A DNA stretch of 32,791 bases from an uncultured Bacilli bacterium (GTDB taxonomy: Bacteria; Bacillota_I; Bacilli_A; RF39; UBA660). The position numbers were made by a program, and so were the translations under genes. The notes under the pieces are model-generated. The model was not told where the DNA came from and made no database searches. It saw only the letters and a list, made by a program, of their open reading frames with translations. The first letter of the stretch is position 1; the number at the start of each line of letters is the position of its first letter. Shown here one piece after another: positions 7,937 through 17,079 of the stretch. Location of the stretch: assembly GCA_910584305.1 (NCBI GenBank), contig CAJTZW010000015.1, forward strand, positions 1-32,791, in the 5' to 3' direction.

Positions 7937-9430
7937 ATGAGAGAGTTAACCGAACAAGAATTGGTTCGAAGAGAAAAGGCACATAACATTGCTTCTTTAG
8001 GAATTGATCCTTTTGGACATAGTTTTAAAAGAGATAGCTTTGCTCTTGATTTAAAAAGTAAATATGAAACAGTAGGAGAAGAAGAATTTGGGAATATGAA
8101 TGATACAGCTACAGTGGCTGGAAGAATTATGTTTATTAGAAAAATGGGGAAGGCTTCTTTCTTTAGTTTAAAGGATAAGACTGGCCCTATTCAAATTTAT
8201 ATCTCTATTAATGATGTTGGGGAGGAAGTATATAACTTATTTAAGAGTGCTGATCTTGGGGATATTGTAGGTGTTCATGGAAAAATTATGAAAACAAAAA
8301 CGGGAGAGCTTACGATTAAGTGTTTGAAATATACACATTTGGTGAAAGCACTTCGTCCTCTTCCTGAAAAGTTTCATGGGCTTACAGATATTGAGGAAAG
8401 ATATAGAAGACGTTATGTAGATTTAATCATGAATGATGATTCTAGAAGAGTAGCTTTTCTGCGTCCTAAAATTATTCGTTCTATTCAAAATTATATGGAT
8501 AGTCAAGGATTTGTTGAAGTGGAAACTCCTGTACTTACCACTTTACTTACAGGTGCTTCTGCACGACCTTTTGTAACACATCATAATACACAGGATTTGG
8601 ATATGTATCTCCGTATTGCTTTAGAGTTGCCTTTAAAAAGACTCCTTGTTGGAGGGATGGAGGCTGTTTATGAAATTGGGAGAGTCTTTAGAAATGAGGG
8701 AATGGATCCAAAGCATAATCCAGAATTTACATTGATGGAAGCTTATTTAGCATATTCTGATTTAGAAGGTATGATGAATTTAACAGAAAATATGTATCAA
8801 ACGATTGCTTGTGAAGTAACACATAAGATGGTATATAACTGGTATGGGTATGAGATTAATTTAGAAGGTCCATGGAAGAGAATTAGTATGGTAGATGCTA
8901 TTAAAGAAAAAACAGGAATTGATTTTAAGAAGGAAATGACAGTAGATGAGGCATTAGAACTTGCTAGTACACATGGAATTGAAGTGCAAGAACATGAACA
9001 TACTGTAGGACATATTATTAATTTGTTTTTTGAAAAGTATGTAGAAGAGACTTTAATTCAACCAACATTTTTGTATGGACATCCTGTAGAGATTTCTCCT
9101 CTTACAAAACGAAATCCGGAGGATCCAAGATTTGTAGATCGTTTTGAGCTATTCATTGCGGGTAAGGAGTTTGCTAATGCATATACAGAACTCAATGATC
9201 CAATGGATCAGTTGGAACGTTTTGAATCGCAACTCGCAGAGAAAAACTTAGGAAATGATGAGGCAAATGATATTGATATGGATTTTGTAGAGGCACTTGA
9301 ATATGGTATGCCACCAGCGGGTGGAGTTGGGTATGGAATTGATAGGCTTTGCATGTTATTTACAGAATCAGAATCAATTCGTGATGTCATATTATTTCCA
9401 ACAATGAAGCCAATAGGAAAAGAGGAGTAA
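7937..9430 (+). CDS. lysS: Lysyl-tRNA synthetase, class II
   Basis: It charges tRNA-Lys. There is an N-terminal OB-fold anticodon-binding domain (about 55-150, 'VAGRIMFIRKMGKASFFSL') followed by the class II catalytic core: motif 1 region 'FVEVETPVL', motif 2 'FRNEGMDPKHNPEFTLMEAY' and motif 3 'GVGYGIDRLCMLF' near the C-terminus. The length of 497 aa is typical. The start ATG follows a good AGGTGGAG site. The stop TAA overlaps the ATG of the next gene (TAATG at 9428-9432). Confidence 0.97.
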   Translation: MRELTEQELVRREKAHNIASLGIDPFGHSFKRDSFALDLKSKYETVGEEEFGNMNDTATVAGRIMFIRKMGKASFFSLKDKTGPIQIYISINDVGEEVYNLFKSADLGDIVGVHGKIMKTKTGELTIKCLKYTHLVKALRPLPEKFHGLTDIEERYRRRYVDLIMNDDSRRVAFLRPKIIRSIQNYMDSQGFVEVETPVLTTLLTGASARPFVTHHNTQDLDMYLRIALELPLKRLLVGGMEAVYEIGRVFRNEGMDPKHNPEFTLMEAYLAYSDLEGMMNLTENMYQTIACEVTHKMVYNWYGYEINLEGPWKRISMVDAIKEKTGIDFKKEMTVDEALELASTHGIEVQEHEHTVGHIINLFFEKYVEETLIQPTFLYGHPVEISPLTKRNPEDPRFVDRFELFIAGKEFANAYTELNDPMDQLERFESQLAEKNLGNDEANDIDMDFVEALEYGMPPAGGVGYGIDRLCMLFTESESIRDVILFPTMKPIGKEE

Positions 9431-9957
9431 TGAAATTATATATTGTAAGACATGGACAGACAGATTGGAATGCAAAGGGGCTTATGCAAGGTAATACGGA
9501 TACATCATTAAATCAAATCGGTAGAAAGCAAGCAAAGCGTATTCAAGAGGAATTAAAAGAGGTTTCTTTTGATATATGTATTTCTAGCCCACTTGGGAGG
9601 GCCTATGAAACTGCATTCATTGTTTGTAATGGGAGAGTACCTTTACTTACCGATAAACGGTTAGAAGAACGTGATCTTGGAGAGTATGAAGGAGAGTGTC
9701 CATATGATGGTAGGTTTTATTGGGATTATACTTTAAATTCATCATCAAAAGGAGTAGAACCTGTGCAAGATTTGTTACACCGCGTTTTTTCCTTTTATGA
9801 AGAATTAAAATCTACATATAAGGATTCTAATGTTTTAATTGTGACGCATGGAGCGATTGTACGTGCGCTACATTTTATTATTACTGGTTATAATGAAGAT
9901 ACTAATTTTATGGCATTTGATGTTCCGAATTGTCATGTATTTGAATATGAAGTATAG
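9430..9957 (+). CDS. Histidine phosphatase family protein (phosphoglycerate mutase-like)
   Basis: This 175-aa cytoplasmic enzyme belongs to the histidine phosphatase superfamily. The phosphohistidine motif is 'YIVRHGQTDWN' (catalytic H8). The second conserved His is in 'THGAIVRAL' near residue 139, and 'EERDLGEYEG' supplies the acidic segment. It is short for a glycolytic dPGM (about 230-250 aa), and a GpmI is already present, so a broad-specificity phosphatase (PhoE/CobC-like) is more likely. The substrate cannot be told from sequence. It is translationally coupled to lysS. Confidence 0.85.
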   Translation: MKLYIVRHGQTDWNAKGLMQGNTDTSLNQIGRKQAKRIQEELKEVSFDICISSPLGRAYETAFIVCNGRVPLLTDKRLEERDLGEYEGECPYDGRFYWDYTLNSSSKGVEPVQDLLHRVFSFYEELKSTYKDSNVLIVTHGAIVRALHFIITGYNEDTNFMAFDVPNCHVFEYEV

Positions 9958-9972
9958 GGAGGAAATTATATA

Positions 9973-10173
9973 ATGAATTTATATTCTTATTTAAATTATC
10001 TAAAGAGATTTTTAACAAAATTTAGGCAGGAGCCGAGTACTATTAGCACACAACCAAGTTTGCTTGAAGGTTCTAATTATTCGTTGATTGAGAAAACTAG
10101 AGAGGCAAACACTGAAAATGCACTTGTTGGTTCTAGTATTCAAATAGTAAAAAAATTTGAAGTAGGAAAATAA
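9973..10173 (+). CDS. Small hypothetical protein in the lysS-ackA run
   Basis: This is a 66-aa protein with no recognised domain. The N-terminus (1-18) is basic and amphipathic ('YLNYLKRFLTKF') and the rest is polar. A strong GGGAGGAAA site precedes the ATG, and the gene lies 15 nt after the phosphatase and upstream of the flavin reductase on the same strand. The ribosome binding site and operon position make it a likely real gene. Confidence 0.55.
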   Translation: MNLYSYLNYLKRFLTKFRQEPSTISTQPSLLEGSNYSLIEKTREANTENALVGSSIQIVKKFEVGK

Positions 10174-10223
10174 AAGGCTAATTGTTACTTCATGGATAAG
10201 CTGAAATGAAGGAGTGTAATGGT

Positions 10224-10715
10224 ATGGATTTAAAAAATTTTAAGTTGGCGCCTTTATATGCTATAGATAAAGAATGGGCTTTATTAACTTGTGGTAAAAA
10301 TGAAAACTTTAATACTATGACGATAAGTTGGGGTGGACTAGGAACTCTTTGGCATAAGCCTATTGTTACAGTTTATATAAGGCCAAATCGTTATACATAT
10401 GAATTTATAGAGAACAATGATTATTTTTCAATTAGTTTTTATGATGAAAGTTATAGAGGAGATTTAGCTTTCCTAGGAAGTAAGTCTGGTAGGGATATAG
10501 ATAAAATCTCTTGTACAAAACTTACCCCAGAGTTTTTAGAGAATACAGTTTCTTTTAAAGAAGCGAAATTAACTATTGTTTGTAAAAAAATATATTTTCA
10601 AGATATGGATATCAATAATATTTCAGAGAACGAAGTAGATAGATTTTATAAGAATGAACCTATACATAGGATGTATATAGGGGAAGTTATTGATATTATA
10701 GATAGAAGAATATAA
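10224..10715 (+). CDS. Flavin reductase-like domain protein
   Basis: This 163-aa protein has a flavin reductase-like FMN-binding split-barrel fold: 'WALLTCGKNENFNTMTISWGG' spans the typical N-terminal strand-loop region, followed by 'KPIVTVYIRPNRYTYEFIE' and 'FSISFYDE'. Relatives reduce flavin with NAD(P)H or bind FMN for other redox uses; the partner here is unknown. I chose the ATG at 10224 (starting MDLKNF) over 10206 because AAGGAG lies 9 nt before it. Confidence 0.75.
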   Translation: MDLKNFKLAPLYAIDKEWALLTCGKNENFNTMTISWGGLGTLWHKPIVTVYIRPNRYTYEFIENNDYFSISFYDESYRGDLAFLGSKSGRDIDKISCTKLTPEFLENTVSFKEAKLTIVCKKIYFQDMDINNISENEVDRFYKNEPIHRMYIGEVIDIIDRRI

Positions 10716-10756
10716 ATAGTAATTTTTAATGAGATAAAGTAGAAAAGAGGAAAATA

Positions 10757-11935
10757 ATGAAGGTATTATCAGTAAATGCAGGAAGTTCTTCCTTAAAGTT
10801 TCAGGCGTATGAAATGCCAGAAGAAAAAGTGTTAATTTCAGGTACATTTGAGCGTATTGGACTTGATGGAAGTTTTTATACAGTTAAGGTCAATGGAGAG
10901 AAAATTAAGAAAGAGGTCTCTTTACCTAATCATAAGGAAGCAGTTCGTATTTTAACGGAAGAACTTTTAAATTATCATGTTGTAGAGGATTTAACAGAGA
11001 TTAAGGGTGTTGGGCATCGTGTTGTTCATGGTGGAGATATTTATTCTCATTCTGTACCAATTGATGAAAAGGTATTACATGATATAGATGAATTGTCTGC
11101 GTTAGCCCCACTTCATAATCCGGCACATATTGTTGGTATTAAAGCTTTTCAAACAATTATTCCAAATGCAGTACAAGTTGCTGTATTTGATACGGCATTT
11201 CATCAAACAATTGAAAAGGATCGTTTCTTGTATCCAGTTCCATATGAGTGGTATACAAAGTATAGAGTTCGTAAGTATGGATTTCATGGAACTAGTCATA
11301 AGTATATAGCAGATCGTGTTGCATCTATTATGAACCGAAATGATTTAAAAATTATTAATTGCCATATTGGCAATGGAGGTTCTGTTAGTGCAATTAAAAA
11401 TGGTAAGTGTATTGATACTTCTATGGGGTTTACTCCAAATGCTGGAATTATGATGGGAAGCCGTAGTGGAGATATTGATGTTACTCTTGTCCCACATGTT
11501 ATGAAAAATACGGGTATGACTATTGATGAAGTAGTAAATGATTTGAATAAAAAGAGTGGACTTCTTGGAATTAGTGGTGTAAGTAGTGACTTTAGAGATG
11601 TCCTTGTAGAGATTGAAAAGGGTAATGGACAGGCTATTTTGGGTCGTACTATGTATGTAGAACATATTGTTGATTATATTGCAAAATACTATGTTGAATT
11701 GAATGGTTGTGATGTAATTACTTTTACTGCTGGAGTTGGTGAAAACAATGCGGATTTTCGTAAAGATATTTTAAATCGTTTATCTATATTTGGCATTGAA
11801 GTAGATGAAGAGGCAAATGCGAATGCTGATGGGGAAACTCTTATTACGACATCTTCATCAAAAGTTGCAGCCTATGTTATTCCAACGGATGAAGAAGTAA
11901 TGATAGCAAGAGATACTTTCTCTTTCATACAATAG
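10757..11935 (+). CDS. ackA: Acetate kinase
   Basis: It catalyses acetyl phosphate + ADP to acetate + ATP, the substrate-level ATP step of acetate fermentation. It shows 'NAGSSSLKFQ' (7-16), 'GVGHRVVHGG', 'VAVFDTAFHQT', 'YGFHGTSHKY', 'NCHIGNGGSVSA' and 'TFTAGVGENN', all typical of the acetokinase family, over a full-length 392 aa. The GAGGAAA ribosome binding site is good. No phosphotransacetylase gene is in the window. It sits 41 nt after the flavin reductase and 14 nt before the nrnA-like gene. Confidence 0.96.
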   Translation: MKVLSVNAGSSSLKFQAYEMPEEKVLISGTFERIGLDGSFYTVKVNGEKIKKEVSLPNHKEAVRILTEELLNYHVVEDLTEIKGVGHRVVHGGDIYSHSVPIDEKVLHDIDELSALAPLHNPAHIVGIKAFQTIIPNAVQVAVFDTAFHQTIEKDRFLYPVPYEWYTKYRVRKYGFHGTSHKYIADRVASIMNRNDLKIINCHIGNGGSVSAIKNGKCIDTSMGFTPNAGIMMGSRSGDIDVTLVPHVMKNTGMTIDEVVNDLNKKSGLLGISGVSSDFRDVLVEIEKGNGQAILGRTMYVEHIVDYIAKYYVELNGCDVITFTAGVGENNADFRKDILNRLSIFGIEVDEEANANADGETLITTSSSKVAAYVIPTDEEVMIARDTFSFIQ

Positions 11936-11949
11936 AAAGTTGTGATACT

Positions 11950-12921
11950 GTGGTGAGTAATTTATATAAAAAAATTTATAAGGAAATTAAGAAGAATGAT
12001 ACTATTGTGATTGCTCGTCATGTTGGACCTGATCCAGATGCACTGGGAAGTTCTGTTGGGCTTAAGGAAATCATCTTGCATAATTTTCCACAAAAAAAAG
12101 TATATGTAGTAGGATGCCCTGCGAGTCGATTCCGTTATTTTGGGGCATTAGATCGATTTGATGATGAGATGTATGAAAAGTCCTTACTAATTGTGACAGA
12201 TACCCCAGATAAAAAACGTGTGGATGGAGTAGATGTAAATCGATTTAAAAGGGTAATTAAAATTGATCATCATCCTTTTGTAGAATCGTTTGAGGGAATT
12301 GAATGGATTGATGACAATTCTTCTAGTGCTTCGCAGATGATAGTGGAATTCGCATTTAAAATGAAACTTTCAATTCCTAGTTCCGCTGCTCAAAAATTAT
12401 TTATAGGATTGGTTGCTGATACAAATAGATTTTCGGTTCGACTTACTACAGTTAAAACTTTCAAGTGTGTAGCTTCATTAATAGAGAAAACGGGAATTGA
12501 TATTGTTCCCTTATATGAAGAATTATATATAAGACCTATTAAAGAATTAAAATTTTATGGATTTATTGCCAATAATTTTAAAATTACAGAAAATGGATTT
12601 GGGTATGTTTATCTTACAGATGAAATATTAAAGGAATATGATGTTGATGTTGCTACCGCAGGAAATATGATTAATGAATTTAATTATATTGAGGAAATGA
12701 TTTCTTGGGCAAGTTTTTCTGAAGATACAAATAATTCAAATATACGTATTTCTATTCGTTCTCGTGGTCCAGTTATCAATGAGGTAGCTACTGCGTTTGG
12801 TGGGGGCGGACATATCTATGCGAGCGGGGTTAGATTATCTAATTTCGAAGAATGTGATGCTTTGGTAGCAGAACTTGATAGGGTTTGTAAAGAATATAAA
12901 GAGAGTTGTTGTCAGAAGTAG
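11950..12921 (+). CDS. nrnA: DHH-family phosphoesterase (NrnA-like oligoribonuclease/pAp phosphatase)
   Basis: This 323-aa cytoplasmic protein has a DHH domain followed by a DHHA1 domain. Metal-binding motifs are 'HVGPDPDALGSS', 'VTDTPDKKR', 'IDHHPF' (the DHH motif) and 'VADTNRF'. The C-terminal substrate-binding 'FGGGGHIYASG' is the DHHA1 signature. NrnA-type proteins degrade nanoRNAs and dephosphorylate 3'-phosphoadenosine 5'-phosphate. Start codons are GTG at 11950 or 11953, with only a weak ribosome binding site and just 14 nt after ackA, so coupling is likely. The assignment to NrnA rather than another DHH phosphodiesterase is by length and domain order. Confidence 0.85.
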   Translation: MVSNLYKKIYKEIKKNDTIVIARHVGPDPDALGSSVGLKEIILHNFPQKKVYVVGCPASRFRYFGALDRFDDEMYEKSLLIVTDTPDKKRVDGVDVNRFKRVIKIDHHPFVESFEGIEWIDDNSSSASQMIVEFAFKMKLSIPSSAAQKLFIGLVADTNRFSVRLTTVKTFKCVASLIEKTGIDIVPLYEELYIRPIKELKFYGFIANNFKITENGFGYVYLTDEILKEYDVDVATAGNMINEFNYIEEMISWASFSEDTNNSNIRISIRSRGPVINEVATAFGGGGHIYASGVRLSNFEECDALVAELDRVCKEYKESCCQK

Positions 12922-12976
12922 ATAAATGTGTTTAGATTTACAATATTTGTAGATTTATAGTAGAGGAGAGGATTTA

Positions 12977-13849
12977 ATGGCAAAGTCTAATGTTTATTTT
13001 ACACGTTACATTACACCAGAAAATGTGGTTAAAATGTATCAGGTATTAGAACATGAACTTACAGGAAAGGTTGCGGTAAAGGTTCATTCTGGAGAAGCAG
13101 GAAACCAGAATTATTTACATCCTGAGTTTATGCGACCTATGATTGAATACGTCAAAGGAACTGTTGTTGAATGTAATACAGCATATGAAGGTGAGAGGAA
13201 TACGACCGAGAAGCATCAAAAATTAATTGATAGTCACGGGTGGTCAAAATATTTTAGTGTTGACATTATGGATGGAGAAGGCCCAGATGATGTGCTTGAT
13301 ATTCCAAATGGTAAAACGATTCAAAAGAATTACGTAGGTAAGAATATGAAAAATTATGATTCTATGTTAGTGTTATCCCATTTTAAGGGACATCCTATGG
13401 GTGGTTATGGTGGATCGCTTAAACAACTTTCGATTGGATGTGCATCTTCCTATGGAAAAGCATATATCCATGGAGCTGGTAAACCAGAAGAGATTTGGAC
13501 TGCTAACCATGACAAATTTTTATCATCTATGGCAGATGCGTCACGTTCTGTTATTGATTATTTTGATGGAAATATTGTTTATATTAATGTCATGTGCAAT
13601 ATGTCTGTAGACTGTGATTGTTGTAGTGACGCAGAGGATCCTTGTATGAAGGATATTGGTATTTTATCATCTTTAGATCCTGTTGCACTTGATAAGGCTT
13701 GTCTTGATTTAGTATATCAGTCAGATGATCCAGGCAAAGACCATTTAATTGAGAGAATTGAATCACGTCATGGAGTATATACCATTGAGTGTGCTGAGGC
13801 ACTTGGTGCTGGCACAACAGATTATACATTAATCGATATAGATGGATAG
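12977..13849 (+). CDS. DUF362-family protein lacking a ferredoxin insert
   Basis: This 290-aa protein is related to the DUF362 / 'uncharacterised Fe-S centre' family (COG2768-like): 'KVAVKVHSGEAGNQNYLHPE', 'VECNTAYEGERNTT', 'LSHFKGHPMGGYGGSLKQLS' and the C-terminal 'DIGILSSLDPVALDKACLDLV'. Longer members carry a 4Fe-4S ferredoxin motif in the middle. None is present here, but a Cys cluster 'CNMSVDCDCC' plus a later 'PCM' is kept and could bind metal. Function is unknown. It has a strong GAGGAGAGG site and ends the run begun by dusB. Confidence 0.75.
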   Translation: MAKSNVYFTRYITPENVVKMYQVLEHELTGKVAVKVHSGEAGNQNYLHPEFMRPMIEYVKGTVVECNTAYEGERNTTEKHQKLIDSHGWSKYFSVDIMDGEGPDDVLDIPNGKTIQKNYVGKNMKNYDSMLVLSHFKGHPMGGYGGSLKQLSIGCASSYGKAYIHGAGKPEEIWTANHDKFLSSMADASRSVIDYFDGNIVYINVMCNMSVDCDCCSDAEDPCMKDIGILSSLDPVALDKACLDLVYQSDDPGKDHLIERIESRHGVYTIECAEALGAGTTDYTLIDIDG

Positions 13850-13859
13850 GTTTATATAG

Positions 13860-13897
13860 TTGAAAAAGCATACTTTAATAAAGAATGCTTTTTTCAA
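13860..13897. terminator. Bidirectional terminator between convergent DUF362 and pseudouridine synthase genes
   Basis: TTGAAAAAGCAT (13860-13871) pairs with ATGCTTTTTTCAA (13885-13897), with one bulge and further CTT/AAG pairing inside. T-runs occur on both strands. Confidence 0.8.
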
Positions 13898-14737
13898 TTA
13901 CTTTGTTATTTTTAAAAAACTAGTTGGTATTTTACATTCAAATGTCATATTTTGTCTCGTTATTGGATTTTGTAGAATTAATTTATGTGCATGTAGTCCC
14001 AGTCTACCGAGTGATTTATCTTTGGAACCGTATTTTTTATCACCTACGATGGGGTGTTTTATATATTCCATTGTAGCCCTAATTTGATTTTTTTTGCCTG
14101 TTAAAATTTCTATATCTAGTAAACTATAGTTTCTGTTTGATTGTTTTATTTTGTATTTGGTAATTGCTTTTTCACCTTCTTTGGATGGATATATTTTATA
14201 TTGTTTATTTTCTTTTAGAAATAGGGTAATAGTATCTTCTTCTTTTTTAGGAATGCCTTCAATTACTGCAGTATATCCTCTATATTTTATAAGAGAGTTC
14301 CAATTTTCTTGGTATTGTTTTTTTACTTTTTCAGATTTTGCAAACATAATGATGCCTGACGTATCTTTGTCTAGTCTATGAATAATGAATATTTTATTCA
14401 TTTTATTTTTTTTCTTAATATAATCACTTACCATGGCATACAATGTGTGCTCCTTTTCTTTATTTGTGGATATTGTGAGGAGATTTGATGGTTTATTTAC
14501 AACGATAATATCCTCATCTTCATAAATGATATGTATCTTTTCATGAATAGTGATATCCCAAAATTTTTTAATTTCAATTGTATCATTCTTTTTAATGGGG
14601 TAATTAAATTTACTAATATTCTTATGATTAATAAGAATGGCTTTCTTCGATAATAGTTTCTTTGCTTTTTTGCGATTTGGCTCTATATATCTTAAAATAT
14701 ATTCTAGTAATGTGCTTTCTTCTTTTGCTATATACAT
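13898..14737 (-). CDS. RluA-family 23S rRNA/tRNA pseudouridine synthase
   Basis: It isomerises specific uridines in structured RNA to pseudouridine. An N-terminal S4-like segment (about 10-60, 'KKAKKLLSKKAILIN') precedes the catalytic domain with 'EDEDIIVVNKPSNLL' and the RluA motif 'HRLDKDTSG' (H120-G128, catalytic Asp123). The C-terminal 'GKKNQIRATMEYIKHPIVGD' is also diagnostic. I chose the ATG at 14737 (MYIAKEES), preceded by AGGTGAT, rather than the ATG at 14758. The target position (RluD, RluC or another type) cannot be fixed. It is the last gene of a minus-strand group of three. Confidence 0.88.
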   Translation of the reverse strand: MYIAKEESTLLEYILRYIEPNRKKAKKLLSKKAILINHKNISKFNYPIKKNDTIEIKKFWDITIHEKIHIIYEDEDIIVVNKPSNLLTISTNKEKEHTLYAMVSDYIKKKNKMNKIFIIHRLDKDTSGIIMFAKSEKVKKQYQENWNSLIKYRGYTAVIEGIPKKEEDTITLFLKENKQYKIYPSKEGEKAITKYKIKQSNRNYSLLDIEILTGKKNQIRATMEYIKHPIVGDKKYGSKDKSLGRLGLHAHKLILQNPITRQNMTFECKIPTSFLKITK

Positions 14738-14784
14738 AAAATCACCTATATGTATCATACACTAGAATTTTAAAATTTGAAATA

Positions 14785-15177
14785 CTATAGTGATGGATTG
14801 TTAATTCCAGGAACAATGGAATATTGTTCACCTGCGGTTTCTAGAATAACATATAGCACAATAATTGTTGCAAGAAGTGATAATTCAGAGGCATACATTT
14901 GTAAATCAAAGGGCCACATTTCTTCTCCTCTTCTTTTTGCATTTTTCCTACTTTCATAGGTTGTATATAGAAAAACTAGTGTAAGAATTACAACTAGAAA
15001 TCTATTAAAAATGGACAGATTCGCAGCTTGTTTATTGGTAAATATTGTTGTTTCTTTTTTTGTAATTTTTTCATCATTATAGGTAAGAGCAATTGAGAGA
15101 ATTAAACTCCCAATATAGATAATGGTTGCGACAATTTGTATTTCCAGTAGTTGTACTTCATTATCTTTTTCTTCCAT
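14785..15177 (-). CDS. Small membrane protein, unknown function
   Basis: This 130-aa protein has three predicted hydrophobic segments (about 15-32, 58-72 and 95-112) and an acidic N-terminus ('MEEKDNEVQ'). The loop between the second and third segments is basic ('ESRKNAKRRGEEMWPF'). I do not recognise the family. The ATG at 15177 lacks a clear Shine-Dalgarno; the frame is open upstream for 19 codons but offers no better start. It lies between the deacetylase and the pseudouridine synthase with no terminator seen, so co-transcription is likely. Confidence 0.55.
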   Translation of the reverse strand: MEEKDNEVQLLEIQIVATIIYIGSLILSIALTYNDEKITKKETTIFTNKQAANLSIFNRFLVVILTLVFLYTTYESRKNAKRRGEEMWPFDLQMYASELSLLATIIVLYVILETAGEQYSIVPGINNPSL

Positions 15178-15230
15178 AGTGGTTCCGTATTCTCTTGTCC
15201 ATCCTTCATCACCTGATTTAGTATATGCAT

Positions 15231-16532
15231 TTAGTTATTGTCTATTTCGTTTCGTAACAAATTAATTTCTTTTAGTTCACTAATTGTTACAAATTGAAAT
15301 CCTTGTTTTTTTAAAATAGGAACAATTTTTTTTACAGCATCATAGGTTCTTTTGTATGTGTCATGCATTAAAATAATATCTCCATCTTTTATATTATTCG
15401 TAGCTCTTGCTACAATTTTATCTACTGATTTGTATTTCCAATCCATTGTGTCTACATTCCATAAAATGATATCTAGATTAATATTATTTCTAATTGTACT
15501 ATTGATAGATCCATATGTTGGACGGAATACTGTTGGCTTATATCCTGTAGTTTCATAAATGATGGATTGTGTCTTATCAATTTGTAAGAGGAGCTCATCT
15601 GCTTCTAATTTGGTTAGCCATTTATGATTATAGGAGTGATTTCCTAATTCATTTCCATAACTAATACTTTCTCTTAGGGTATCACTATATATTTCTACTT
15701 TATTTCCAAGAATAAAGAAGGTTGCTACAGCGTCTTGTTCATGTAGGTATTTTATAATTTCTTTTGTGTATTTGCTAGGACCATCATCAAAGGTTAAGGC
15801 GACAACCTTTTGATTAGGATCAATCACTTTTGTTTGGATATCTATTTCTTTAGAGACGCTTTTTCTTTTTTCTTTTTCTAGTTCTATTTTTATGTTAAAC
15901 TTTGAGATAGGAATTTCTACAGAGACGATATCACAATAAGAGGCTGTGATTTCCCCAGGGTTGAAATATATGGTAATGGTTTCAGTGTCAAAAGTAAATA
16001 ATTCAAAGCTTTCATATTTTGCAGTTACTCTATTTTTAAGTTCGTCTAGCAAGATACATTCGCTATAATTTTGAATGAGTGCAGTCGTTACTAGTGATGT
16101 GAATTTCTGTAAATCTGATTCTTCTAGTATATCTTTTATTGTCATTAATTTCTTTTTCTTTATGTTGTATACATAACTTTTCATATAATCATAGGGATGT
16201 GCTAGTGTAGAGCTATCTACAAAGATATGCACACATATATTGATGTATGTTTCATTTACAATATCATATGTATAGTCAATATTTAATTCAGATTTTTCGG
16301 AAATGGAATTGAAATTTTCATATTCATTTTTAAACTTATCATAGATTGTTTCTATATCTGTACGGATCTGATTGTCTAAAGTCTTAAATCCTGTAATAGG
16401 GTAGTTGATTCCTACTAGAATATTTTTATCTTCTTCAATCAGGGTATTGATATCATTTTCCAATGTTTCTTTCTTTGTACAACCAACAACTAGAGATATG
16501 CATAATAAGTAGTATATTATTTTTTTACACAT
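15231..16532 (-). CDS. PdaC-like lipoprotein polysaccharide deacetylase
   Basis: This is a 433-aa exported lipoprotein, with signal peptide and lipobox 'LVVGC' (lipidated Cys18). Residues about 40-215 resemble the DUF4163/DUF3298 region found N-terminal to deacetylase domains such as Bacillus PdaC. Residues about 240-425 are a NodB domain with all catalytic motifs: 'ALTFDDGPS' (D249, D250), the metal His pair in 'GNHSYNH' (H299, H303), 'RPTYGS', 'ILWNVDTMDW' and 'LMHDT' (H390). It should remove N-acetyl groups from peptidoglycan sugars at the outer membrane face, a modification linked to lysozyme resistance. The start follows AGGTGAT. It is divergent from the holin-like gene. Confidence 0.88.
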   Translation of the reverse strand: MCKKIIYYLLCISLVVGCTKKETLENDINTLIEEDKNILVGINYPITGFKTLDNQIRTDIETIYDKFKNEYENFNSISEKSELNIDYTYDIVNETYINICVHIFVDSSTLAHPYDYMKSYVYNIKKKKLMTIKDILEESDLQKFTSLVTTALIQNYSECILLDELKNRVTAKYESFELFTFDTETITIYFNPGEITASYCDIVSVEIPISKFNIKIELEKEKRKSVSKEIDIQTKVIDPNQKVVALTFDDGPSKYTKEIIKYLHEQDAVATFFILGNKVEIYSDTLRESISYGNELGNHSYNHKWLTKLEADELLLQIDKTQSIIYETTGYKPTVFRPTYGSINSTIRNNINLDIILWNVDTMDWKYKSVDKIVARATNNIKDGDIILMHDTYKRTYDAVKKIVPILKKQGFQFVTISELKEINLLRNEIDNN

Positions 16533-16725
16533 AAGATCACCTATATCAATATATTCAATTTAAAAAAAAACATAATTTATAGTGTATTGAAGTGTGCTTT
16601 ATTGTTAATTTTTCATATAACGTAGTAGGTGATGATATGAATATTTTATATTATAATAGGGTGGCACTTAATTATATGATGAAATAAATGAATTGTTTAT
16701 TTTTAGTACTGTAGGAGGTGAGTAG

Positions 16726-17079
16726 ATGGAAGATTTTTTTCCACAACTTTTGATTGATTTATTGATTGTAAGTATTGCATTTAGCGTTATTTTAATGGCA
16801 CTTATTCAAAAGTTTAAATCTGTTTCATTTATTAAGAAATCTTGGCAAGTCTGGATATTAAATTTATTTTTTTCCTTTGTTATCGGTATCCCTTTTGGAA
16901 TGACTTTTTATAATTTAGATTGGAAGAATGGTCTGTGGGTAGGTTTATTTAGCTTTATTGGAGCATCCAGTATTTATGAAGCCTTAAAACAGCAGAATAT
17001 TATAAATTATACACCTAATTCCATTTCAGATGTAGTTACGATTCCTACAGAAAATGAAATTGTGAGGGATGAAAAATGA
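16726..17079 (+). CDS. Holin-like membrane protein
   Basis: This 117-aa protein has three hydrophobic segments (about 7-27, 42-64 and 70-87) and a polar, charged C-terminal tail. Size, topology and the 'WKNGLWVGLFSFIGASSIYE' stretch resemble phage holins of Firmicutes. Its stop overlaps the start of the M23/SH3 endopeptidase gene (ATGA at 17076-17079), the usual holin-endolysin arrangement. It has a strong GGAGGTGAG site. A TATAAT at 16652-16657 is a possible -10. Pore formation is inferred from context, not from a diagnostic motif. Confidence 0.6.
   Translation: MEDFFPQLLIDLLIVSIAFSVILMALIQKFKSVSFIKKSWQVWILNLFFSFVIGIPFGMTFYNLDWKNGLWVGLFSFIGASSIYEALKQQNIINYTPNSISDVVTIPTENEIVRDEK

Noticed and set aside
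16636..16686. 16-codon ORF with a GGTGAT site upstream of the holin-like gene
   Set aside because: Too short, no notable composition and it overlaps a likely -10 box; nothing else supports it.
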